Shown here piece after piece: positions 37,901 through 47,500 of a stretch of 64,000 nucleotides of DNA. The translations under genes were made by a program, and so were the position numbers. Every line of letters starts with the position of its first letter. Position 1 is the stretch's first letter. The stretch is from the NCBI GenBank assembly GCA_029207755.1, contig JARCOQ010000005.1, forward strand, positions 51,053,563 through 51,117,562, written 5' to 3'. The notes beneath the pieces were generated by a model. It saw nothing but the letters and a program-made list of their open reading frames with translations. It was not told the DNA's origin and did no database searches. The stretch is from Chamaea fasciata. Lineage: Eukaryota > Chordata > Aves > Passeriformes > Sylviidae.

Positions 37901-38650
37901 AACCATACACTTTGCACCAATCCATTAGGCGCATAAACAGCTCCCGTGGTACTTTTCCACGCAGAACCCAGCGCTAAATCCAGGTGCTCACAGCCCAAGT
38001 GCATGGGAACAGCCCCAAACTCTCGGCTCAGCCATGCTGTCCCACGCTGCCCGGCCAACAGGGCGTTGCGGGGCCGGGAACCAAACCGGAGATGCGACTT
38101 CAACGCGTGCTGGGCTGCTCCAAGAGATTAAACCCGAGGGGAAGCCACAGCGCCCACCAACACGAGGAGTTCACACACACACACAACCACAGGCTGCAAC
38201 TGGCGAGGAACCGGCTCACCCCGGCCAAGCCACCGGGGAGCCCGACCCGCACACAGAGTTTTAGGGAGAGGACTGGATGTACTGCTGGGAGATGCTGAGT
38301 GGAGGGTGGCTAGCCCCAAACCCAGCACCTCTTCCCCGCCTGGCAGCACACTCAACCCGCCTCACAATAAACCCCGAAAAACGTGAAAAAATAAGGCGGT
38401 GAGCACCCGGGCACCCGCCCCTCTCCTTCCGAGGGGCAGCAAGTAGGAAATCAGCAAAAACCACGCACTAGAAAAGCAAACAAAACGCAGCTCCCAGCGC
38501 TTCCCCTCTTCTCCCCTCCCCTCCATCCCCGTCCCGCGGGCTCCTCGCAGGGCAGCGCGGGGGGTACAGCCCGGGGCACCTCACCCAAAAAATGAAGTTG
38601 AAGCCGAAGAGCAGGTACTTGATGCACTTGGTGCCTCCTTTGACTGGCAT
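19844..38650 (-). CDS. CD9: CD9 tetraspanin, complete gene, eight coding exons
   Basis: Joined coding exons (minus strand): 38650-38585, 28259-28160, 25426-25329, 24148-24074, 23121-23029, 22520-22431, 20732-20649, 19909-19844, giving 223 residues and a TAA stop. The human protein has 228. All introns are GT..AG and phases fit: 0,1,0,0,0,0,0. Visible landmarks are a cytoplasmic KGGTKC start with Cys9; TM1 about 13-33; a short extracellular loop about 34-55; TM2 about 56-76; an inner loop with Cys75/76 and Cys84; TM3 about 87-111; a large loop about 112-190 with the CCG motif (147-149) and partner cysteines 162 and 176; TM4 about 191-213; and a tail ending RREREMV with Cys213/214. CD9 is a plasma-membrane organiser that partners integrins and immunoglobulin-superfamily proteins such as EWI-2, acting in adhesion, motility, exosome biology and gamete fusion. 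Identity is secure from the exon-by-exon match. Confidence 0.97.
19910..20648 (-). other. CD9: CD9 intron 7
   Basis: A 739-nt intron containing one short, old CR1 remnant (20115-20180). Nothing else is recognised in it. Confidence 0.9.
20115..20180 (-). mobile_element. Short old CR1 3'-end remnant in CD9 intron 7
   Basis: 'tcaagttggaatggacccac', 'aaggatcttcaagtac' and 'ctggcccagcacagcacc' match the CR1 subfamily whose 3' end reads 'gttggaagggacccacaagg...ctggccctgcacagg' on the reverse strand. About 66 bp remain. Confidence 0.65.
20649..20732 (-). CDS. CD9: CD9 coding exon 7
   Basis: Twenty-eight codons (residues 175-202), [16 protein letters not shown] then [12 protein letters not shown]. 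Cys176 completes the four-cysteine loop set and the rest enters TM4. Acceptor CATTTCAG, donor ATG/GTGAG, phase 0. Confidence 0.97.
20733..22430 (-). other. CD9: CD9 intron 6
   Basis: 1,698 nt with canonical ends. No repeat or nested gene is recognised. The 134-codon plus-strand open frame at 21535-21939 lies in it and has no family resemblance. Confidence 0.85.
22431..22520 (-). CDS. CD9: CD9 coding exon 6
   Basis: Thirty codons (residues 145-174), the same count as in human. It starts LNCCG, the tetraspanin signature, followed by [16 protein letters not shown] and TLAESFSIK. It carries three of the four loop cysteines (147, 148, 162). The 'head' segment between the CCG motif and Cys162 is the part used for partner binding in this family, and it differs from mammals here. 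Donor AAG/GTAAAG. Confidence 0.96.
22521..23028 (-). other. CD9: CD9 intron 5
   Basis: 508 nt, GT..AG, with nothing further recognised. Confidence 0.9.
23029..23121 (-). CDS. CD9: CD9 coding exon 5
   Basis: Thirty-one codons (residues 114-144), [16 protein letters not shown] then [15 protein letters not shown], forming the helical A/B stem of the large extracellular loop. The human exon has two codons more. This is the most diverged exon but it keeps EFY.DTY and the TLKA block. Acceptor CCTTAG, donor ACT/GTAAG, both phase 0. Confidence 0.94.
23122..24073 (-). other. CD9: CD9 intron 4
   Basis: 952 nt. Its 5' part, directly after the donor, is a sense-oriented CR1 fragment; the remainder is ordinary intron sequence. 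Confidence 0.9.
23857..24058 (-). mobile_element. CR1 LINE 3' end inside CD9 intron 4
   Basis: On the reverse strand it reads 'caggttggatggggctctg', 'ggtgtccctgcccatggcagg', then the terminal 'atgattctatgaatg'. It is about 200 bp, 5'-truncated and in the same orientation as CD9. Its truncated 5' end lies about 15 nt from the exon 4 donor (GT at 24072-24073). Confidence 0.93.
24074..24148 (-). CDS. CD9: CD9 coding exon 4
   Basis: Twenty-five codons (residues 89-113), the same exon length as in human, read [20 protein letters not shown] then SNKEK: TM3 and the start of the large extracellular loop. Acceptor TTTCTAG, donor AAAG/GTAGG. The intron after it begins with only about 15 nt before a CR1 insertion. 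Confidence 0.96.
24149..25328 (-). other. CD9: CD9 intron 3
   Basis: 1,180 nt with canonical ends. No repeat, RNA gene or nested open frame of interest. Confidence 0.9.
25329..25426 (-). CDS. CD9: CD9 coding exon 3
   Basis: Completes Gly56 and encodes residues 57-88: [18 protein letters not shown], then [14 protein letters not shown]. This is TM2 plus the short inner loop with Cys75, Cys76 and Cys84, sites palmitoylated in the family. Donor CTG/GTAAG, phase 0. The segment is nearly identical to mammalian CD9. Confidence 0.97.
25427..28159 (-). other. CD9: CD9 intron 2
   Basis: 2,733 nt. It holds one CR1 fragment (27025-27420) and is otherwise AT-rich without recognised features. Confidence 0.9.
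27025..27420 (-). mobile_element. CR1 LINE fragment in CD9 intron 2 with open ORF2 tail
   Basis: The reverse-strand translation contains CR1 ORF2 C-terminal blocks: [34 protein letters not shown] and [19 protein letters not shown] frame of 110 codons is still open. The upstream blocks 'ccctcagcctttcctcaca' and 'aaggccacaaggaggtcacc' extend it to about 27420. The usual terminal ATTCTATG tail is not obvious at the 27025 end. Confidence 0.9.
28160..28259 (-). CDS. CD9: CD9 coding exon 2
   Basis: Encodes residues 23-55 plus the first base of codon 56: [18 protein letters not shown], then the small extracellular loop to KFYTG. Acceptor TTCTTACAG, donor ACAG/GTGAG, phase 1. The variable part of the loop ([12 protein letters not shown]) is three residues shorter than the human one and lacks its N-X-S/T sequons. 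Confidence 0.97.
28260..38584 (-). other. CD9: CD9 intron 1 (10.3 kb)
   Basis: A long first intron is usual for this family. No CR1 copy or exon is recognised anywhere in it. Simple sequence includes a CAAA-type tract at 37431-37472. GC and CpG content rise from about 37.8 kb towards exon 1. Intronic enhancers are likely in a first intron of this size, but none can be named from sequence. Confidence 0.85.
37431..37472. repeat. CAAA-type simple repeat
   Basis: AAAAAACAAACAAACAAACA followed by imperfect A-rich units over about 42 bp, within CD9 intron 1. Confidence 0.85.
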
Positions 38651-38950
38651 GGTGGCGGCTGCAGGCGCGGTGACAAAGCTCCCGTGCTCCGACGCCGCTC
38701 CTTAAATGCGGCCCGGCCCGGGTGTCTCGGGGACTCCCCGGCCCGCCCCCGGGGCCGCCCCCGGCCGCGCCCCGCACCTGCGGCCGCCCCGCTCCGCCCC
38801 AAGGCCGGGCGGGCACCCGGCGCTCCGGCAGCGCCCCACGGGGCCGTGCGTGGCCGTCCTGGCTGCTGGGAATGCTCGGGCGTGGAGGGCGAGCACGGGG
38901 AACGTCAGAGTCCCGCTCCCGGCCCTGCACGGCGCAGTCTCAGCGATCCC
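38500..38950 (-). promoter_or_regulatory. CD9: CD9 CpG-rich promoter and 5' UTR region
   Basis: The densest CpG stretch in the window surrounds CD9 exon 1. It has several GC boxes (CCGCCCC at about 38742, 38784 and 38793) and long runs of G/C. A TTTAAGG motif lies at about 38700-38706 on the minus strand; if used as a TATA-like element the 5' UTR would be very short, so a TATA-less, Sp1-type promoter further upstream is equally possible. The transcription start is not fixed by sequence. A CR1 remnant begins at 38918, at the upstream edge. Confidence 0.8.
38585..38650 (-). CDS. CD9: CD9 coding exon 1
   Basis: Encodes residues 1-22, beginning [16 protein letters not shown] and ending NFIFW, and splices at TGG/GTGAGG in phase 0. 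The ATG sits in GCCGCCACCATGC, an almost ideal Kozak context, which fixes the start. It contains the palmitoylation-type Cys9 and the start of TM1. It lies inside the CpG-rich promoter region. Confidence 0.97.
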
Positions 38951-39105
38951 ACCCTGTGCCTGGAGCGTTGTCCAAAAGCTCCTGGGGTTCTGGCAGGGTT
39001 GGGGTTGTGACCATTTCCCTGGGGAGCCTGGTCAGTGCCCCACCACCCTCTGAGTGAAAAACTTCGTCCTACTATCTAACCAACCCCCCTGCCCCAACCC
39101 GACCT
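38918..39105 (-). mobile_element. CR1 LINE fragment at the edge of the CD9 CpG island
   Basis: The reverse complement of a CR1 3' region: 'ccggccctgcacggcgcag', 'atcccaccctgtgcctgg', 'gcgttgtccaaaagctcctg', 'ggttgtgaccatttccctgg', 'cagtgccccaccaccctctg', 'gtgaaaaacttcgtcc'. It belongs to a different subfamily from the next copy, which starts about 10 bp away. Confidence 0.88.
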
Positions 39106-39111
39106 GCTCTT

Positions 39112-39523
39112 GCACAGATCACTGAATCCTTAGGATTGGAAGGGACCTCTGGAACTCCTCCAGCCCAACACCCCTGCCAAGGCAGGGTCACCAAGAGCTG
39201 GTGACACAGGAATGTCTCCAGGTGGGCCTGGAATGTCTCCAGAGAGGGACAATCCACACACCCTCCCTGGACGGCCACCCTTAGCGTAAAGAAATTCTTC
39301 CTCGTGTTATCGTGAAACTTATTGTTTTAGTTTATGGCCATTGCTCCCTGTCCTGTCACTGGGCACCACAGAAGAGAGTCTGGCACCATCCTCTTTGACA
39401 CCTGCTTTGAGATATTTATATGCATTAATGAGATCCTCTTTCTGACTTCTCTAATTAATCAGGCCCAGCTCCCACAGAGATGCTCCAGACCCCTCATCAC
39501 CTTTGTGGCCTCTGCTGGATGTT
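39112..39523 (-). mobile_element. CR1 LINE fragment, about 410 bp, upstream of CD9
   Basis: The 3' end is at 39112 ('cagatcactgaatccttagg'), followed by 'ggaagggacctctggaactc', 'ggtgacacaggaatgtctcc', 'gtaaagaaattcttcctcg', 'ccctgtcctgtcactggg' and 'catcacctttgtggcctctg'. The last blocks are the CR1 ORF2 C-terminal codons on the minus strand. It is 5'-truncated. Confidence 0.93.
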
Positions 39524-42471
39524 GAGTTTAAAATAAATGCATCAGTCTAGCTTAAATGAGTGTTTTCCCATACAAGATAAACTTACAGCATAGTTTAACT
39601 CCCTTAATCTTTCAAATATGTCTGTATGAAGTTACAAACATCCACTTGAGGAAAATAAGGCGGGATAAGTTTCACTGATCCATGGTAACAGGTTGCGCAC
39701 GTGCCCTTAGGTCACCCCAGTTGTGAGAAAAAACATGGTCAATTTCAACTAAGAATTTTCACTTTCATCGTAACAGGGTGTTCGGCACTCAGTTTCTGAG
39801 CCTTTTAGCTAAGGGATAAAAACTGAGGGCTTGTACCTTAATTTCATACTGTGGGATTAGAAATTCATCAGGTATTGAGAGCTAAAAAAACACCCAAGCA
39901 GAACAGTAAAAACAGAAAAGCCATACTGAAATACAAATAAAAACATGTTGGCATTATTGTTGCCAAAAATAAATGATAAGATACAGCACATTCTAGAGGC
40001 AATACGGAGGAGGAGACGCTGGCTTGGGCAGCTGCTTCCCAGAGTAGGTTACAAAACAGGAATACATTTCCTATAAAACAAAGGGAAGCAGAGGGATGGA
40101 GGCTGGCCACAACAGTTTAGATCCAGCAAGGATGGAATTAATAAATGCATGTGACTAAACTCTCCTGGTAACTGGAAACTGAGCAAGGGGAGGTCCTGTA
40201 TCTCAGTCTTGGGCTCGGACTGGTTTTCTGGGTGGCTTTTGGGTTGGTTTTCTTTTGTCACTTTGCCATTAAGAATTTATGCTGTTAGTTAGCGTCAGTA
40301 ATATGGTTTCCCTTAAGTTTCTAAAATAAAGGATCACAGAAGAACTTTGGATAACTCCTCTCCTTTGTATTATTAAGCTTTTATGCTTATACTGTGTTAA
40401 AGCAACTCTCATTAAAATTCATGGGCAGTAACCTTTTGATCAGAGGCAAGAAATGGACCTGTTGGATAAAAACCTCCTGTGAGTTTGTAAAAAATTAAAC
40501 TGTCCCTATTCACCTGGCAAATTAGGTTATGAGGAAATAAAATGAGTTTGTGCATTTTTAGTATTCTCAAGAATATGGAATGATAATAATGCTGTGGCTT
40601 TTTTTTTTTTTTTGTTTTTTTTTGGGGTTTTTTTTTTTTTTTTTTTTCATTCCATGTGAAGGATCTGGAGAGAACATTTACATTTCGCTCTTCCAGGGTG
40701 GGACAATCTCGTAGATGCAACTCTCTGACCACCTCTGAACTTCTCTGACTAGTGGAATGAGATAATAATCAACTGAATTTCTGTGTAATAGAAATCACTC
40801 ATGGAAATTCATGACCCTTGTAGAAGTACTTCAAACTGATTTATTATTTTGAAACTTTGTATTTGCATGGGATAGTAGGCATTTTGCATGAAATATTTAT
40901 TATCTGCACTTAAAATTGTGCTGGGTAGTTAAAGTGTTATTTTGTCCTACTGGCACAGAGAAAAGCAAATTCAGGATATTGCTGATAAGAATAAATTAGA
41001 GTTTACCAGAAGCCTTTTAAAATTACCCTTCTAATAATCCAGACACAACACTTAACTATCTGTGGAGCTTTTCTCTATAGGTAGGCTGAATTATTTTATC
41101 CTGTTTAAATGTGAAACTGAATGTCTTGTTTGGGCCAACAGTGCAGAGGAGAAGTATTTGCTTCTCACCAGGAAAGATTTTCTCCTCAGACTGCACAATC
41201 CAAAGAACCTTGATCCTTTGATTAATATAGGAAGGCAAAGGAGAGTAAGGGTTTCTCTCCTGACTGTATTAAAGGATGGTGGGATTCTCTGGTAAGTACT
41301 GCAGAATTTCTTGATTCCTTGACCTGTTTTCCCCATATCTCTACCTTAAGAACATGTGGAAGGACTAGTGTCAGCTAGCTTGAGGCCTTTAGCCTTCTTT
41401 GCATAAACAATTCCAGGTCTTTTAAAAGATTTCAGCTCCCTTAAAAAGCCAGGCATAAACAATTGGAACGGCGGAGAGATAAAGTACAAAGCTTTCCCCA
41501 CCAAAGGACAGGGATTAACAGATTTCTTGAGTGTCGGTTAAAGGAGAAATAAAATAACAACATTTTGTTCCTTGTGGAGAAACATCTTTGACTGTACAAG
41601 CCAGATGCAAAAGAAAAACCCTAAAGGTTGTTTTGTTTGCTTTTTAGCTTCAGTGATTGTTTTTTTTTGAAGTGACTGTGATGCTGGGCTGGATCTGTCC
41701 ATCTGGTGAGGTGTGGGGCTGTACAAACACATCACTTCTCTGCTGTCAGGGAGTTGGGGATGGATTTTGAGAGGAAAGACGAAATAGGAAGCCACAGATC
41801 CTACACTAATGTCATCTGGATCATCCTAAACTCTTGAGTTCATCCATGAAACATAACATGAAGTGCCTTACTTCTGGTCTCACCTTTCCAAACAAATTTT
41901 AAGGTACTTTGGTTTATTTCAACACAGCAATATTTTGGAATGGTGATGGTGAGTGGTTCCTTCCACATCTGGGGCTGTGAGGGAGAGGCTGGTCTTGGAG
42001 CTGGAGAGTCAAGACTGGCATTCCATTGCAAAATGGAATGAGTCACTGCAAAAATGACTCACAGGGTCAGTCATGCTGATAACACTACGTGGAAGGCACT
42101 GGCCTTTTTTCCAGTGCTGGTAGAAATGTGTTTGGTGTTTGGTATCCATAGCAGAGAGATTCTGGAAGAACTCATGCTGGGAGTAAATCTGTGCATCCTG
42201 TGGAAGTGTGTCTGCTTTCTGCTATGAGAGAAAGGCTTTGAAGAAACCACAAAGCCCTGGGAGATTTCACTAGAAATTAGGTCTTCTGCTATAACTGGAG
42301 GTGTATCTGGAAGTGAAAAGTCAAAGCCAGACTTCTTCATTTTCCATGTCTTTAAAACACTTTTTTGTTTTTAACTGGGATTTGAATAAATTTAGAAGAG
42401 CACATCCTTGCAAATATTTGGCATAAGATATTTGTGTACTATGCATGAGTAGTGATAATGTCAGGAGAGCA
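39524..42471. other. Upstream intergenic stretch
   Basis: AT-rich, with no recognised exon or mobile element. It contains a T-rich block at 40599-40647. Open frames up to 106 codons are ordinary or low-complexity. Confidence 0.45.
40599..40647. repeat. T-rich low-complexity tract
   Basis: Two long T runs separated by G and GGGG interruptions over 49 bp. Lysine-rich minus-strand translation here is an artefact. Confidence 0.9.
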
Positions 42472-42601
42472 ACTGGAAAATCTCAATATGAACTTGGGAA
42501 ACCATACACAATTGTTTCATAATCAGTTATCATTTTACTGGAAAATCTCAATATGAACTTAAGAACCTTTAGGAAATTGCTTTTTAATCAGTTATAATTT
42601 T
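42472..42601. repeat. Imperfect 65-bp tandem duplication
   Basis: ACTGGAAAATCTCAATATGA starts at 42472 and again at 42537. Both copies continue 'acttgggaaaccatacaca' or 'acttaagaacctttagg', then share 'attg.tt...aatcagttat.atttt'. The first about 24 bases are identical and the rest is diverged, so the duplication is not recent. Confidence 0.9.
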
Positions 42602-42635
42602 CAAATTTTGTGATAAAATGCATGGGATAGAAAGC

Positions 42636-42740
42636 AAAAATTCTAAAAATTCCAAAAATTCCAAAACTTCCAGAAATTCCAAAAATTCCAGAAATTCCAA
42701 AAATTCCAGAAATTCCAAAAATTCCAGAAATTCCAAAAAA
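42636..42740. repeat. AAAATTCCA-type 9/18-bp minisatellite
   Basis: About twelve 9-bp units. In the 3' part units alternate between CCAGAAATT and CCAAAAATT, giving an 18-bp higher-order period. It starts 34 bp after the 65-bp duplication. The repeated Asn-Ser-Lys/Arg translation on the plus strand is a by-product. Confidence 0.93.
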
Positions 42741-42807
42741 CATCCATTCAATATAATTCAGGCATCCTTACTGTTACCAGTGATGAAAGCAGACTCCTTC
42801 AGGAAGG

Positions 42808-43105
42808 AAGGGTGATAAAAGGATGGAGCCAGGCTCTGCTTGGTGGTGCCGGGCAATTGCGCAAGGGGGAATGGGGAGGAACTGATGGCCAGGAAGTTCC
42901 ATCTGGACATGAGACAGAACTTCTTCCCTGTGCAGTGTCCGAGCGCTGAACAGAGACCAGAGATGGTGTGGAGTCTCCCTCACTGGAGACCCCTCTGGAC
43001 ACAATCCTATGGTGTTTCTGGGATGGCCCTACTGGAGCAGGGAGGTGGGACCAGATGAGTCACTGTGATGCCTTCCAGCCTGGCCCATTCTGGGACGAAG
43101 AGGAT
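42808..43105 (+). mobile_element. CR1 LINE fragment, plus orientation
   Basis: 'aagttccatctggacatgag', 'acagaacttcttccctgtgc', 'gagatggtgtggagtctccc', 'ctggacacaatcctatgg', 'ctactggagcagggaggtgg', 'gaccagatgagtcactgtga' and 'tggcccattctggg' follow the CR1 ORF2 end and 3' UTR in order. It is diverged and lacks long open frames. Confidence 0.9.
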
Positions 43106-43857
43106 GTCATCATTTTACTTAGGGAGAAGAGAACACACTTGCTTTTTTAATTGTTGTGAAATACAAAAAATAGTCTGGGTGCCCCTTAATTTTTCACAGC
43201 AGCAGTTTGACATCACTGAAATTGTAGCCTGTGGTTTAACTCCTTTTCAAGTTAAATTAGCATTTAAACCCCTCATGCTGCAGATAGCAGTGCTTGTACC
43301 TGGTTTCAGTGTGAGAGCAGAGTCATGGCTGGAGGATGGGAGACCAAAGCTTTACCAAACAAATGCTGTGACTCTGAAAGATTGCAAAATGCCTATTTGG
43401 AAATCATGGCTGTAACACATGTGCAGCTCCAAGGGTGATTCATCTAACTGCTATGTTGATATCTGCATGTGTCAGACCTTTCTGTATGGGTGAAATTATT
43501 TTAGGAGCAGGGGACAGGAGTGGGGCTGTGGCTGCTGTCGAGGTGCTGGCAGGTTAGGCAGGTTCTTGAGCACAGGGCCCTGTGATGTGACAGATCTCCC
43601 TTTCCATGATACAGCACTGAAGTGTGTGTGGGGACTTAGGGCAAACCTTTCTACTGGCAGATTAAAAGTCAGGTATGTGAGGCTCAGCTATGACTGTTGT
43701 GGAAAAATAATCCTGGTTTTTCTAGTGCACACGAGAGAGAAATCCAGACAGCATCAGAAAAGAGCAAGATTGCTTCAGGTCTGTGTCTGACAGCCAAGAA
43801 GGCCACAGCTAACAGTCTTAATAGTCTCTCTAAATGCTTTTATTTCCCCCTTCAAAG
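43106..43857. other. Intergenic stretch between two CR1 copies
   Basis: Nothing recognised. A 116-codon plus-strand open frame (43065-43415) starts inside the CR1 copy and shows no family resemblance. Confidence 0.4.
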
Positions 43858-44000
43858 TAATAGAACAGAACAGAACAGAATAGAATAGAGTATTTCAGTT
43901 GTAAGGGACCTACAACAACCATCTGGTCTGAGCATTTCAGGGCTAACCAAAAATTAAAGCATGGTATGAAGGGCGCTGTCCAATTGCCTCTTAAACATGA
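43858..44000 (-). mobile_element. Old CR1-like fragment with AGAAC/AGAAT tail
   Basis: On the plus strand a pentamer run (AGAACAGAACAGAACAGAAT) is followed by 'tatttcagttgtaagggacc', 'tacaacaaccatctggtctg', 'catttcagggctaacc' and 'ttgcctcttaaacatga'. This is the reverse complement of an older CR1 3' end with its tail microsatellite. Similarity fades after about 44000. Confidence 0.75.
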
Positions 44001-44537
44001 TTAGTAACAATGGTCCCAAATCTGAAAGTATTTCTGGTCTTTGTTCTGTTCCAAACAGAGGTGGATTTCTAGGTGTTTTCCTCAAATTCCCCTGGCAGTG
44101 CCAGTTTCATGGATCCACAAAGCACAGGTTAGGGAGGTTCTCAGGCCGTTCTTCCCAGCGCTGTCAAGTGGATGACTAGGAAATTGTCAAGATATTATTT
44201 TTAATCAGATTCATGGTTCCATTAAGAATTTTACAATTTAAATTTCTGGTGCAAAGTAATTTGAACACTCTGGCAGAATCTCAGTTAACTGTATTTATAA
44301 ATTCTTTTGTATGTGTAAGTATAAATATTTTTCATAACTAGCTAGAAACATTAGTTATGGAACTGAGCTTTGAAATGCTGGGGGGTTACTTTTCAGTCAG
44401 TTTAAGAAAGCAAGAACAGTAACGTTCAGCAATGGAGAAAGGAGGATGTTTCCCCCCAGTTTTTTAGTAATGCAAAAGTGTTTCAGGACATTCTTCCTCT
44501 AATAAAGAAAGTGATCTTTCTTTATGCAAATGCCAAG

Positions 44538-44566
44538 AACAACAACAACAACAACAACAACAACAA
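44538..44566. repeat. AAC trinucleotide microsatellite
   Basis: About nine to ten consecutive AAC units, flanked by A-rich sequence. Confidence 0.93.
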
Positions 44567-47500
44567 AATCCAAAACCCCAAAAAGTCATACATGAAAATT
44601 AAAAAAAAATTAAAAAAAGACTAGTTGCTTTTCGTTTTTAGTAGGAATGGTTTAATATTAGGATCTGTTTTGGTACACAAAAAAGCTCCCTAATCTCTGT
44701 CCTCAGTGAAAATTAGCAGGACTTAATTATTTAGTGGGTATTTTAGATAAGATGTTGCAGAGTAACCTCCTCCCTAAGCACCCTGTCTACAAGGGAGAGG
44801 ATTTTATTTCTGGGTAACCACACAGCATTTGCAGCTGAAGTTAAATAATTTTTCATTCTGAACTAGCACTCATCTGAGGGAGCTGATCTAAACATATATT
44901 CCAACACAGGTCAAATAATGTTGGACTTGATAAGGTTGATTTTGTTTTCTGGGTTTGTTTTCAACTTCATTTTCCAAATATGGATTTGATTTTAAGCTTG
45001 CATTTCACTCTTCGGTGATTAAAGCAGCTAACTTTGCCTACAGTGTGTGGATTAAAAAATAGCTGCTTGTCAGATTGAACTTTGTGTTTTATTCTATTGA
45101 TTTCTCTTTCTCATTCCTTACCCTCCCCACTCCAATTCAGTTCTTAAATTCTTCTCATATTTTCTTGGTGGTTTTCCTTTTCTCCCTTCAGTTTGCTCTA
45201 ACTGTCTTGAGAACTGAGGAGGAAATACTACGGAATAGAAGTTGCAGTGTTGAATATTGCTCCTTTAAAACTGTCAGTTCTTAAGATGTCATGTGAGGTC
45301 TCTGAGAAAAAAAGCGGTATGGAACTATATTTCAAAATGGACTGTCTATTTTTGCCATTCTAGTGAGGTCATTGACTTTAACAACTTCTGTGAGATGGTC
45401 AAATGAGCAAGAATAGGGTTTCCAAATATTTCTGGTTACAGACTCTTTGTGTCCTCTGGTCATTTCCTGCTGATCACACCACAGATTGCTCCATAGCCTG
45501 AGAAGCCTGTGAAAAATCACTTCACCTTTCCACCAGTATCTCTTTTCTTTACTTCATAAAATGTTTCCTGCAGGTCTGGAGCGATGTTCAGGGCTTTCAG
45601 GTGGGAACTGCTGCTTTAGACCACAGTGTATGGGTCATCCCAGCTGGTGTCACAGGAGGCCTGTTGTTATTATCCATAAGAAAACTCTTAACAGGGCTTT
45701 AATTGCCAGTGGTGTTGGGCTGCAGCTTATCTTTTAATGCAAGGGAGGCTTCTAACCATCTCACCTATTTTACATGCTGAAAACCAGCTGACAAAATGTG
45801 CTTTTTTGTGGGCCCATCTTTTAAAGTGCAGGTGAGCATTTATCTCTGAAATTACCAGGAGGTACTCGAGTATCTTCTCAAGCTTTGGTAAATAACGTCA
45901 ATGTCATACAGTGTTGATATCTTTACCTTTGTTTGTTTGTAATGCCGTCAGATTGGAGGGCAGTGTAGTGGGCAGGCCTCCAGTGAGTATATGCAATGTT
46001 ATGTAATTTATTTAGCCCCAGCTGCTATGAAAAGCATGATAGGATGGATACCTTCGCTGCTCTCAGCACTTCAGAGCCTTTGAGCAATCACAATTGCTGT
46101 TGTCAAATGTAAATCAGTTGGGAAGCTCTTGCAAGAGACTTTGTACAGGTGATGGATGTGATCTTGGGAGCTGAAATCCATTTGCTTCGATTCTTTTGCT
46201 GCCTGTGCTTCCTTGGGCATTTATTTTTTTATTTCAGTGATGGAAACAGAGAAGCATAGATCATCAAGACCTGCTTGGGGAAAACCAATCTGTGTCTTCC
46301 AGAGCAGAAGTGAGAAATAAGGGTCTTGCAATCAATCTGTGAGTTTCAAGCATTGTAAAATATAAACAACTCCTACCTTTCCTGGAAAGAATCTTAAGAC
46401 TTCAGCAAATAGCATGGAAAAGGAATACATCATGTACTGGCTGCTCTTTAGAATAGGTAAAAGGTGTAAAAGCCGAGGTGGGGAAACTCTGGATGTTGTG
46501 ATTCAGTTTGGACAAGGGAGGTCACAGCAAACTTGAGCTGATTGCTCAGTATTCTGTCAGTGAGTGCATTTTCATTAAATCCAGCAACAAAGCATGATAT
46601 TCAAGAAGGAACAGGTTGCTGAACATGCTTTCCCTTTTCCATATGATACCATCAGGGGTGAGGTAACATCCTCTCCTCAAGGAGAAGATGTGGTGGGTAA
46701 AGTAAATACATCTATAGTAAACGCTCCAAATCACTATTATTTAGATGATTATCTGTTAAACCCTACTGAAGGGAGCTGGGCTAGCACATACCCTGTGGTA
46801 TCCGTCAGGAAGGTTTGTTTCCATGAGAAACAAACAAGGTTTTCAGATTAAGGATGTTTTTAAAGCCTTGGCATTCCTCTCTTGGCTTCAACTTGAGTTG
46901 TGTTAAACTGAAAGTCTTCCTTTCAAGGCTATTACTCTACTTATGTCCTATGTTGACATAACATGTGAAACTTTCTTTTTGTGGAGCAAAATTCTCAGAC
47001 TTTTGATTATTTGGTGAGCTCATAGGTGGGTTTTAAATTTGGCACTAACAACTGCAGTGCCACGACCTCCTTTGATTAAACATCTGATGAAACTGGTGGA
47101 TAAAAACAAGGGTCAAGATAAGGCATAATTGAAGATCATCTCTTTCATACCTCTCAAATGAAGTAATGAGTGAAAGCCTCCTTAGAAATGGTATGTGCAT
47201 TTATTTTTTCACTTTTGCAAAGAGGCAGCCTTGTATTCTGCCTTCCATCTGAAATTTTGTTTATTTTTATCTTAAATCTTGTAATATTTTCTGAAATAAA
47301 TTTCCACCTGAGAAATTAAAGAGGTTGTAAATAAGCATCATTATATTGTTTTGGTTCTTTTTGCATTGACATAATTAAAATCCTTTGGGTTTGATTTAAG
47401 AAGTCATCTTGTTCAGCTTGCTACTAAATTTGAAATTGTATTTATACTGTGCGTAACCATAATACTAAAAGGGAAAGATGTTCATAATTAACATAACTGA

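Noticed and set aside
38451..38930. Arg/Pro/Gly-rich open frames over the CpG island, up to 159 codons
   Set aside because: They are composition-driven frames on both strands around CD9 exon 1. Only the 66-nt exon frame matches a known protein.
42618..42815. Asn-Ser-Lys repeat protein
   Set aside because: It is a direct translation of the AAAATTCCA-type minisatellite, with no flanking gene structure.
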